This document shows, in pieces, positions 1 to 6,252 of a DNA stretch of 64,000 nt. This DNA is from Marisimplicoccus sp038147335. GTDB taxonomy: Bacteria > Bacteroidota > Bacteroidia > Flavobacteriales > Flavobacteriaceae. The notes below the pieces were generated by a model. It did not search any database and was not told the DNA's origin. It saw only the letters and a program-made list of their open reading frames with translations. Made by a program: the position numbers and the translations under genes. Where the stretch lies: contig JAYQTK010000006.1 of NCBI GenBank assembly GCA_038147335.1, forward strand, positions 62,001 to 126,000. The letters run 5' to 3'. Each line of letters opens with the position of its first letter. Position 1 is the first letter of the stretch.

Positions 1-2
1 AT

Positions 3-746
3 ACATCTGGGCCAATGACAAATAATGTTTTGGATAATGCTATTATTTATAATTCAATGATTGGATTTGATCAATCTGATGAGTTAAGTAAAGAATCTAG
101 TAAAATTAATATACAAGAAATGCAGAACTTTGAATCATCTGATATAAAGATTGGTTACTCTTCAAGATATTTATCAGATTCTTTGTTCATATCTACAGTT
201 AATGATTTGCAATCCATTGGAATAAATAATATATCATATACTTCATCTAATAGTTCGCTTCCATACTTCAGGGGAATTCTAACCTCAGATATGAAGCGGG
301 ATTTACCTAAATATATTGAGCAATTCGCTAATGAAAACATTGTTGTCAGAAATGTTTCTGATATAGTAAAATTTAATAATACAGATACTATTACACATGC
401 TCCCTACAATCAATATATTTTTAACGAGATTGTAAATGATAACGTTTCTGATATTGAGCTTGAAGAGATGAAAAAATCTACAAAGATGAAAGCAACTGAG
501 TTTTTAAATGAATTAATGACAAGATATAATTTTGATGTATTTGTTTCCGTAGACAATAGTATGGCAGGTATCGCTGCAGCAGCTCATTTCCCAGCACTAT
601 CAGTTCCAATGGGCTATAGAAAGAATGGCGAGCCATCAAACATAACATTTATTACAAGCTCTAATAATGAGCAACTTTTATATAATGTTGCATATCTATT
701 TGAAAAAAAATTTAAGAGAAGAAAAGTACCGAAAAATTATAATTAA
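3..746 (+). CDS. Amidase family protein, C-terminal part (5' end outside window)
   Basis: The reading frame is open from the first bases, so the gene starts upstream of the window. The first visible codons spell TSGPMT, which matches the conserved G-P-M segment of amidase-signature enzymes, and the C-terminal part has the typical VFVSVDNS...ALSVPMGY...NGEPSNITF pattern. Enzymes of this family hydrolyse amide bonds with a Lys-Ser-Ser triad; the triad would lie upstream and cannot be inspected. The usual family length is about 450-550 residues, so roughly half is visible. No signal peptide can be judged. A secreted or lipoprotein amidase is common in marine flavobacteria, but the substrate is unknown. 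Family assignment is fairly certain; specificity is not. Confidence 0.8.
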   Translation, partial: TSGPMTNNVLDNAIIYNSMIGFDQSDELSKESSKINIQEMQNFESSDIKIGYSSRYLSDSLFISTVNDLQSIGINNISYTSSNSSLPYFRGILTSDMKRDLPKYIEQFANENIVVRNVSDIVKFNNTDTITHAPYNQYIFNEIVNDNVSDIELEEMKKSTKMKATEFLNELMTRYNFDVFVSVDNSMAGIAAAAHFPALSVPMGYRKNGEPSNITFITSSNNEQLLYNVAYLFEKKFKRRKVPKNYN

Positions 747-772
747 CTTTAATAAAATTAAATAAATTAACT

Positions 773-1297
773 ATGAAAAAAATTTTTATACTATTATTAT
801 CAATTGGGATGACTTCACTATCATGTGAATCACCAGATTCATCACCTCAAGTGATTGGATTTACTGCTAGTGAAGATGGCAAATCTGATGTATTAGCAGG
901 TCCTGCTGATATTTTATCAGTTTGGGAATCATATATTGATGCTCACAATTCAAGAGATGTTGAAGGAATTCAGGCTTTAAATTCAGACGAGATTTCTGTT
1001 TATGGTCCTGCTGGTGAAGTTATAGAAGGCAATGAAGCTCATATCGAATTCTTGAATCAATGGTTTGAAGCTAATAATCCAAATTGGACAATACTTTGGG
1101 CTATATCGAATACTGGGGAGAGTAATGAATATGAAGGAGGAGTAGCTGATTTTGTTACAGCTGGTCACGAGCTTACATTAAATGTTGAAGGACAAGATAT
1201 TACAGCATTTCAAGTTATTGACGCTATGATAAGTGATGGAAAAGTTGTTAGCTTTAATGTTTATCAACAGGAAAGAGGCCAAGCCTCAAGTGAATAA
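773..1297 (+). CDS. NTF2/SnoaL-like lipoprotein
   Basis: A 174-residue protein with a lipoprotein signal (MKKIFILLLSIGM then LSC at about residue 18), so it is probably anchored to a membrane facing the periplasm or surface. The body resembles SnoaL/NTF2-fold domains: a helix with W-SYIDAHNSRDVEGI, then DEISVYGPAGEVIEG and a sheet-rich C-terminus. Such domains bind small molecules or act as enzymes; no catalytic residues can be assigned here. It lies 26 bases after the amidase in the same direction and ends just before a strong hairpin terminator. Fold call is moderate; function unknown. Confidence 0.65.
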   Translation: MKKIFILLLSIGMTSLSCESPDSSPQVIGFTASEDGKSDVLAGPADILSVWESYIDAHNSRDVEGIQALNSDEISVYGPAGEVIEGNEAHIEFLNQWFEANNPNWTILWAISNTGESNEYEGGVADFVTAGHELTLNVEGQDITAFQVIDAMISDGKVVSFNVYQQERGQASSE

Positions 1298-1301
1298 ATT
1301 T

Positions 1302-1329
1302 AAAAGACCTCCTCGGAGGTCTTTTTTTT
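1302..1329. terminator. Bidirectional rho-independent terminator
   Basis: Perfect stem AAAAGACCTCC / GGAGGTCTTTT with a two-base loop (TC), followed by a T-run on the plus strand and preceded by an A-run that is a T-run on the minus strand. It sits between two convergent genes, and its plus-strand T-run overlaps the stop codon of the minus-strand oxygenase. Confidence 0.85.
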
Positions 1330-2104
1330 AAATTCTTCCAAAAAAGGTTTTTCTAGATTTTTCAGATAGCGAGACTCCTATTTTTTCATTATAGTTGAAA
1401 GTAACTAGTATCCTCTCCCCTTCCTCAACTGCAGTTACTTGATGGATGGATTTATTTCCTTTAAATATCATTAAGTCTCCTTCAAGACTCTCTACTTTCG
1501 TTCCTGAAACTTCATTGTCTAATATTTTCTCTACAAAATCATAGTCTTCTTTACCATCTTTATATCTCATATCGTTAAAGAACTCATATACCCCTCCTTT
1601 AGTGCAGTTTTTAACCAATAATGTTATTGTGAAATCTGAGTTATCAAAGTGCCAACCTAAAGCATCACCTTTGTCATAATAATTTATATTAATGGATGAT
1701 AATGAGTCTTGGTATGGATAGAGATTATCTTTACCAAGTAAATCACAAAAAAAACTTTTTAAGAAACTAGAGTCATATAGTCTCTGTAATATTGAATCTT
1801 TTGGAATCAGATCATTTGGAATACATTTTTTTGTAGTACTCATTATTCTATTTCGAGGACTCTCTGGAGGAAACTTGTCATCATAATCAGAAACATAAAC
1901 ATTATATTCTGATGAACTTTTAAATGAATTAGGTTTTAATTCAGCAGCTTCATTTTGGAGTTTAATTAGTCCTATTGGACTTATAAATGAATCAAAAACT
2001 AATATACCCTCTTTATGAAGAACATTAGATAAGGAAGAGCCTTCTTCAAAAAAACTATCATTATACTTTTCCCCAAGTATAGATTTTATATCTAAATCCA
2101 ACAT
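1328..2104 (-). CDS. 2-oxoglutarate/Fe(II)-dependent oxygenase
   Basis: A 258-residue soluble protein with the iron-binding facial triad of the 2OG-Fe(II) oxygenase fold: H152 and D154 in GWHFDNSD, and H221 in SIHQVT, with R231 (GERIL) placed to bind 2-oxoglutarate. The layout (triad in the C-terminal half, tyrosine-rich ININYYDKGD before the first histidine) resembles the HalD/ArpA-like group, which hydroxylates or halogenates amino-acid-like substrates. An aspartate is kept in the triad, so it should be a hydroxylase rather than a halogenase. No signal peptide, so cytoplasmic. It is divergent from a small monooxygenase gene with only 35 bases between starts. Substrate unknown. Confidence 0.75.
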   Translation of the reverse strand: MLDLDIKSILGEKYNDSFFEEGSSLSNVLHKEGILVFDSFISPIGLIKLQNEAAELKPNSFKSSSEYNVYVSDYDDKFPPESPRNRIMSTTKKCIPNDLIPKDSILQRLYDSSFLKSFFCDLLGKDNLYPYQDSLSSININYYDKGDALGWHFDNSDFTITLLVKNCTKGGVYEFFNDMRYKDGKEDYDFVEKILDNEVSGTKVESLEGDLMIFKGNKSIHQVTAVEEGERILVTFNYNEKIGVSLSEKSRKTFFGRI

Positions 2105-2139
2105 TTTATTTAACTATATTAGAAACAAATATATCTAAA

Positions 2140-2451
2140 ATGTCAACCAAAATATCTAAAGGTTCAATCATAGCATCATTTATCTATGAAAAATCTACAA
2201 ATCTTAAAGGATATGAAGAAATGGATCTGCTTACTATTAGTGAGGTAAAAAAAAATGATGGGTATTTGGGTCATGAATTATTTAACTCAAATGAAAAGAA
2301 CATCTTTATCTCATATTGGAAAGACATGAAGTCTATTGAGAAATGGAAAAACAATAGCTTACATATAAAAGCAAAAAAGATGGGTCCTGTTTGGTATAAG
2401 TCGTATAAGATTCAAATTTCTAATCTTCAAAATGATTACATATTAGAATAA
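2140..2451 (+). CDS. Antibiotic biosynthesis monooxygenase (ABM/HmoA-like) domain protein
   Basis: A 103-residue single-domain protein with the pattern of ABM-type dimeric alpha-beta barrels: an N-terminal strand, a helix with LLTISEVKKNDGYLGHELF, a strand FISYWKDMKSIEKWKNN, then H-KAKKMGPVWYKSYKI. This resembles small heme-degrading or quinol-type monooxygenases, but the family also includes members without known activity. It is cytoplasmic. The start is 35 bases from the start of the divergent 2OG oxygenase, so the two probably share a control region. Fold likely; reaction unproven. Confidence 0.65.
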   Translation: MSTKISKGSIIASFIYEKSTNLKGYEEMDLLTISEVKKNDGYLGHELFNSNEKNIFISYWKDMKSIEKWKNNSLHIKAKKMGPVWYKSYKIQISNLQNDYILE

Positions 2452-2509
2452 ATTAAATTTTATAATTTCTTTAAGATTATTCATAGAATTTACTAATTAA
2501 CTTCGTGGT

Positions 2510-2524
2510 CTTGACCTAGTCAAG
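2510..2524. repeat. Short perfect inverted repeat (hairpin)
   Basis: CTTGAC-CTA-GTCAAG, flanked further out by TTAACT ... AGTTAA so that a longer imperfect stem is possible. It lies downstream of the ABM-domain gene. There is no T-run, so it is not a classical terminator. Confidence 0.5.
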
Positions 2525-2535
2525 TTAGTTAAAGT

Positions 2536-2559
2536 AAGACCTCTTTCATTAGAGGTCTT
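2536..2559 (+). terminator. Terminator-like hairpin with AAGACCTCT stem
   Basis: Stem AAGACCTCT / AGAGGTCTT with loop TTCATT. The stem sequence is nearly the same as in three other terminators in this window, but here no clear T-run follows. It probably ends transcription of the upstream gene weakly or is a decayed copy. The 345 bases between the genes at 2451 and 2797 otherwise hold only the small ORF at 2630. Confidence 0.5.
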
Positions 2560-2629
2560 CAACTTTAACAACCTCGCATTATTTATTCCGTTTGATAATT
2601 TTTCATAAATTGTTATCAACTTAAACCAG

Positions 2630-2800
2630 TTGAGACAACTTTACCTGACTATATTAATAATTGGATCAATAACTCTGAATATTTTATCGATAATGATGGG
2701 ATTTGAGTTAATATACGAGTTTATAAACCCAATAATTCTATTTATAATTAGCACAATCTTACTAATTTATGGCGTTTTAAATTTATTATTTAAAAAATGA
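2630..2800 (+). CDS. Small two-helix membrane protein (56 aa), coupled to the next gene
   Basis: Reading from a TTG codon gives 56 residues: a short RQLYLT start, a hydrophobic stretch (about residues 6-23), a loop with GFELIYEF, a second hydrophobic stretch (about 33-53) and a basic KK end. The stop codon overlaps the ATG of the next gene as ATGA, a typical sign of translational coupling, which is the main support. There is no ATG start except the internal pair near residues 22-23. Function unknown. It could be a chance ORF, but the coherent two-helix layout and the ATGA junction argue against this. Confidence 0.5.
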   Translation: MRQLYLTILIIGSITLNILSIMMGFELIYEFINPIILFIISTILLIYGVLNLLFKK

Positions 2801-3603
2801 TTAAAACCTATTGTTTAACATTTAGTCTACTGTTTTTAAATTTGTCATTTAGTCAAATATTTTATGATAGTAATGATTTAAAATATTATTTAGACTTTTC
2901 AAAAAAAACAGCAAATCTTAAGTTTCAAGATTACAAAATTAAAGGTCCACTTCAGGAAGTAATATCGCTCTACGGAAATGCATTTACTTTAATCAAAGGA
3001 GATAGCATTCATTGGGTTCTTGGACAGAGTGAGAAAAAGAATAAATATTCTTCTTATTTAATAATTAAAGGAGAATATAAGGATATCCTTAGATTAGTAA
3101 GAAGAGAGTCGTCTAGTGAGAAGTATGAAGTTCTTGCATCAGATATAATTTATTCTGGTCATTTTTCAGATTTCTTCAATTTTGTAGACGAAAATGATTT
3201 TGAGAGAATTGCAAGCAACAGATTAATTGGTGAATATCTAAAAGATTATGGTTTATTAGGTGTATACAACATAAAGATTGTAAGAGATAATGGGATTAAT
3301 TTTATGGACTTAGATATCAATGGAAAAATAACTTTGAGTGAAAAAGATATTGTTATAGAAACTAGTTTACCAACACTTACAAGACTTGTTGGTTATTATG
3401 AATCTGAATTAAATAAGAATTTAGATTTTTTAAAAAAGGGAATTGTTTCAGGAAGAATACTGTATGAAAATAATATGTTTTACTCGCTAAGCATTGAAAA
3501 GGACAAAAAGATTGGCACACTTACAACATTAGAATTTGAAACAGATAGAGATGGTAAACAGACAAGTAAAAGAAGTACAACTACATTTGTTATTGTTGAC
3601 TAA
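2797..3603 (+). CDS. Secreted protein of unknown function
   Basis: A 268-residue protein with a cleavable signal peptide (hydrophobic core up to about residue 18, then FSQ), so periplasmic or surface-located. The mature part is rich in Lys, Asp, Glu and Tyr with alternating strand-like segments (TLIKGDSIHWVLGQ, SSYLIIKGEYKDI) and no cysteines. I do not recognise a family. It starts inside the stop codon of a small membrane-protein gene (ATGA) and is followed by two further tiny membrane-protein genes in the same direction, suggesting one transcript from about 2630 to 3803. Confidence 0.7.
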   Translation: MIKTYCLTFSLLFLNLSFSQIFYDSNDLKYYLDFSKKTANLKFQDYKIKGPLQEVISLYGNAFTLIKGDSIHWVLGQSEKKNKYSSYLIIKGEYKDILRLVRRESSSEKYEVLASDIIYSGHFSDFFNFVDENDFERIASNRLIGEYLKDYGLLGVYNIKIVRDNGINFMDLDINGKITLSEKDIVIETSLPTLTRLVGYYESELNKNLDFLKKGIVSGRILYENNMFYSLSIEKDKKIGTLTTLEFETDRDGKQTSKRSTTTFVIVD

Positions 3604-3612
3604 TTTAGCAAT

Positions 3613-3723
3613 ATGAGAGACTTTTTAAATTACGGAGATTCACTAGACATTAAATTCTTAATAGTCACTGTCATATTTATAATCATTTGGAAATTATTTA
3701 TTGAAAAGAGAATAAAAAAATGA
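3613..3723 (+). CDS. Very small membrane protein (36 aa)
   Basis: ATG start nine bases after the previous stop. It has a hydrophilic N-terminus (MRDFLNYGDSLDIK), one hydrophobic helix (FLIVTVIFIIIWKLFI) and a basic tail EKRIKK, as expected of a single-pass inner-membrane peptide. Its stop overlaps the ATG of another tiny ORF (ATGA). Function unknown; support comes from composition and the gene junctions only. Confidence 0.4.
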   Translation: MRDFLNYGDSLDIKFLIVTVIFIIIWKLFIEKRIKK

Positions 3724-3803
3724 AAGATCCTGTAAGATATTTTAGCTCAATTATATTAATAATTCTTCTGATAATGTTGATAGTAAATCTTATCTCGTAT
3801 TAA
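3720..3803 (+). CDS. Very small membrane protein (27 aa)
   Basis: Begins in an ATGA overlap with the preceding 36-residue ORF. It encodes MKDPVRYFSS followed by one hydrophobic helix ending in NLISY. A single transmembrane segment is all that can be said. Length and context resemble other minute membrane peptides scattered in this window. Confidence 0.35.
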   Translation: MKDPVRYFSSIILIILLIMLIVNLISY

Positions 3804-3845
3804 TTTACTCACTATATTTAGTACTTAATTTTAAATCAATTAACT

Positions 3846-4601
3846 ATGAAAAATTATTTAATACTTCTTATAACTGTATTAGTTTTTTCCTCTGCTTCTG
3901 CTCAAGATAACGCTTGGCTTCAATCAAGAGTTCTAACAGTAGATGCCGCAGATGTGGAAAAGTTTGAAAGTGCAGTTGCTAAGAAAACAAAAATGTATAA
4001 TTCTGAAGAAGGTACACCAATTTGGTTTACTTTTAGAATTCTTACAGGACAAAATTCAAATCAGTATCTTCGAGTTCAATATATAACATCTCCTGATGAA
4101 CTTGATAACGTTGATACTGTGGGAAATGCATATTGGCAAAAAACTGTTGGGCCATACCATAAGGCCAAAGACGTAAGACTTTGGGGAAGATCCAATAATA
4201 CATCATACAACCCTGGTGGTGATCGTGTTAATCTAAGAAGAATTATATACTATAAATATGATTCTGCAAAGGAAGACGATTTCTGGAGATTTAGATGGAG
4301 AGTAAAAAGGGCAATGGAAGAATCTGGATATGATTCTAGAATGAGTGTTCTTGTATGTCAGTCAGGATGTAACGGTAATGTTGTACAAGTAAGGTTCCAC
4401 CATAATGGATGGGTAGGACAAACATCTGACTACGGGGAGCCATTAGCAGCTATGGTTGAAAAATACAATGAAATGTTTGGAGAGGATGCATACGAACAAG
4501 ACTCTGACAGAATGAATGAGTCTCTTTTACCCGAAGGGAGTATTATCAGACATCATGAATTATTACCTGAGTTAAGCTCAGCATGGAGAAATAACAACTA
4601 A
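3846..4601 (+). CDS. Secreted protein of unknown function, possible tandem ferredoxin-like domains
   Basis: A 251-residue protein with a signal peptide (about residues 1-19, ending in ASAQ). The mature part appears to be two similar halves, each beginning with a strand, a helix (VEKFESAVAKKTKMY; DDFWRFRWRVKRAME) and further strands, which fits tandem ABM/Dabb-like ferredoxin folds. This is inference from pattern, not a recognised family. Two cysteines (VCQSGC) lie in the second half. It is followed by a broken gene of the same general type at 4612, and a third such gene lies at 17313. Confidence 0.65.
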   Translation: MKNYLILLITVLVFSSASAQDNAWLQSRVLTVDAADVEKFESAVAKKTKMYNSEEGTPIWFTFRILTGQNSNQYLRVQYITSPDELDNVDTVGNAYWQKTVGPYHKAKDVRLWGRSNNTSYNPGGDRVNLRRIIYYKYDSAKEDDFWRFRWRVKRAMEESGYDSRMSVLVCQSGCNGNVVQVRFHHNGWVGQTSDYGEPLAAMVEKYNEMFGEDAYEQDSDRMNESLLPEGSIIRHHELLPELSSAWRNNN

Positions 4602-4611
4602 TTACACTATT

Positions 4612-5237
4612 ATGAACAAATATATTATTATACTAATTGCACTAATGTCTTATTCTCTTACAGCTCAAACATCTGTTAGAATTTATAAAGAATGTTGAAA
4701 GATGGGCAAATGGATGGAAGTTTCTATAAACCTTTTCAATGATTTTTGGAAACAAAGAGGAGTAAGGCTTCAAAGTGTATCATTCAAAAATGATGTTACA
4801 CATAGAATTGTTTTTTATGGAGATCCATCAAATTGGGGAACTGTTGAGGAAAGACAACCGGGTCAATGGCAAAATTTTTTAGGACAACTTTATGATTTAA
4901 CTAGTCCCAAACAGCAAGATAATTCTGGCTACAATTTGTCATATCTAGTGGAAATGGCTCCGATGACTATAAAGTTGGAAAAATATGGGATATTAAAGTA
5001 GAAAATCCAAGTAAAATGAAATCTGCCTTTGATGAGCTCACTAAAAAAAATCAAGATATATTAGATGGAAGATCTGTTGGTCTTGTTCAATATGATGCTG
5101 GGGGCACATCGGGTGCTACTCATTATATTATACTTTTTGGTAAAAATTTAAATGATTTAACTATTAAAGAAAGAGAAATTAGGTCTACTAAACAGTTTTC
5201 TGAATATGTTGCAAAAGAGGTAATGTCGAATACATAA
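4612..5237 (+). pseudogene. Broken gene for a secreted protein similar in layout to its upstream neighbour
   Basis: An ATG at 4612 opens a signal peptide (MNKYIIILIALMSYSLTAQ) that runs into an in-frame TGA at 4696. The same frame reopens and continues to 5001, and the C-terminal part (VGKIWDIKVENPSKMKSAFDEL ... LFGKNLNDL) is in another frame up to the stop at 5235-5237. Joining the frames gives a plausible 200-residue secreted protein, so at least two indels or one indel plus a stop disrupt it. It may be a true pseudogene or a sequencing artefact. The downstream terminator is intact. Confidence 0.6.
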
Positions 5238-5289
5238 AGACATACACAATAAATATCTTGTCTGAATTTTAAGATATTATCAACAAATT

Positions 5290-5320
5290 AAAAAAGACCT
5301 CAAATGAGGTCTTTTTTTTT
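5290..5320 (+). terminator. Rho-independent terminator
   Basis: Stem AAAAAGACCTCA / TGAGGTCTTTTT with a short AA loop and a long T-run. It ends the 3846-5237 transcript and lies just 11 bases before the next gene. Confidence 0.85.
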
Positions 5321-5331
5321 ATATTTATCCG

Positions 5332-6234
5332 ATGCTCAAAATTGCCTTTAATCAAAATTATATTCACCCTCTTGAAGAAAACCACAGGTTTCCAATGATT
5401 AAGTATGAGCTTATTCCTGAACAATTGCTTAGAGAAAATACTTGTTCTTCTGATAACTTTTTTGAGCCTGGAATTATTTCTGATGAAATTGTTTTAAAAA
5501 CACATGAAAAAGAATACTTCGAAAGATTCAAAAATCTCAAACTTTCAAAAAAAGAGATAAGAGAGATAGGGTTTCCTCTTAGCAAAGAACTTGTTGAAAG
5601 AGAAATGGTTATAGCTCAAGGCACAATTGAATGTGTCCATTACTCAATTAAACATGGAATATCAATGAATATTGCAGGGGGAACCCATCATGCATTTTAC
5701 GATCGAGGAGAAGCATTTTGCATGTTAAATGATCAAGCCATTGCCGCTAAATACCTTATTAATAAAAAACTAGTGAAAAAGATCATGATCATTGATCTTG
5801 ATGTTCATCAAGGAAATGGTACTGCATCAATTTTTAGTACAAATAAAGAAGTATTTACAATATCTTTTCATGGTAAAAAAAACTACCCATTTAGAAAAGA
5901 AAAAAGTGATATTGATGTAGAATTTGATGATGATACAGATGATAAATTTTATTTAAATAAGTTAAAGGATATTATACCTAACGCTATTGACAATTTTAAA
6001 CCAGATTTTATTTTTTACTTATCAGGTGTCGACGTTCTTAATAATGACAAATTAGGTAGACTTGGATTATCGATAGATGGATGTAAAGAAAGAGATAAAT
6101 TTATTTTAGAATTATGTAAAAAGAACTCAATACCTGTTCAAATATCTATGGGTGGAGGATATTCAGAGCTTCTAAAAAATATAATTGAGGCACACTCTAA
6201 TACTTTTAGATTGGCACAAGAAATTTATTTTTAA
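5332..6234 (+). CDS. Histone-deacetylase-family (class II-like) deacetylase
   Basis: A 300-residue cytoplasmic protein with all hallmarks of the zinc-dependent HDAC/acetylpolyamine amidohydrolase/AcuC superfamily: the His dyad H119-H120 in GGTHHAF, metal ligands D157 and H159 in IDLDVHQGNGT, D234 in SGVDVL, and the GGGY segment near the C-terminus that holds the transition-state tyrosine. These enzymes remove acetyl groups from lysines or acetylated amines. The bacterial substrate is usually unknown. It lies directly after a terminator, so it has its own promoter, and it is followed 18 bases later by a penicillin-acylase gene. Family assignment is strong. Confidence 0.88.
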   Translation: MLKIAFNQNYIHPLEENHRFPMIKYELIPEQLLRENTCSSDNFFEPGIISDEIVLKTHEKEYFERFKNLKLSKKEIREIGFPLSKELVEREMVIAQGTIECVHYSIKHGISMNIAGGTHHAFYDRGEAFCMLNDQAIAAKYLINKKLVKKIMIIDLDVHQGNGTASIFSTNKEVFTISFHGKKNYPFRKEKSDIDVEFDDDTDDKFYLNKLKDIIPNAIDNFKPDFIFYLSGVDVLNNDKLGRLGLSIDGCKERDKFILELCKKNSIPVQISMGGGYSELLKNIIEAHSNTFRLAQEIYF

Positions 6235-6252
6235 TAAATTGAAATAATAACT

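Noticed and set aside
4696..4698. TGA as a selenocysteine codon
   Set aside because: The same gene has a further frame change and no SECIS-like hairpin or selenoprotein family match, so disruption or error is simpler.
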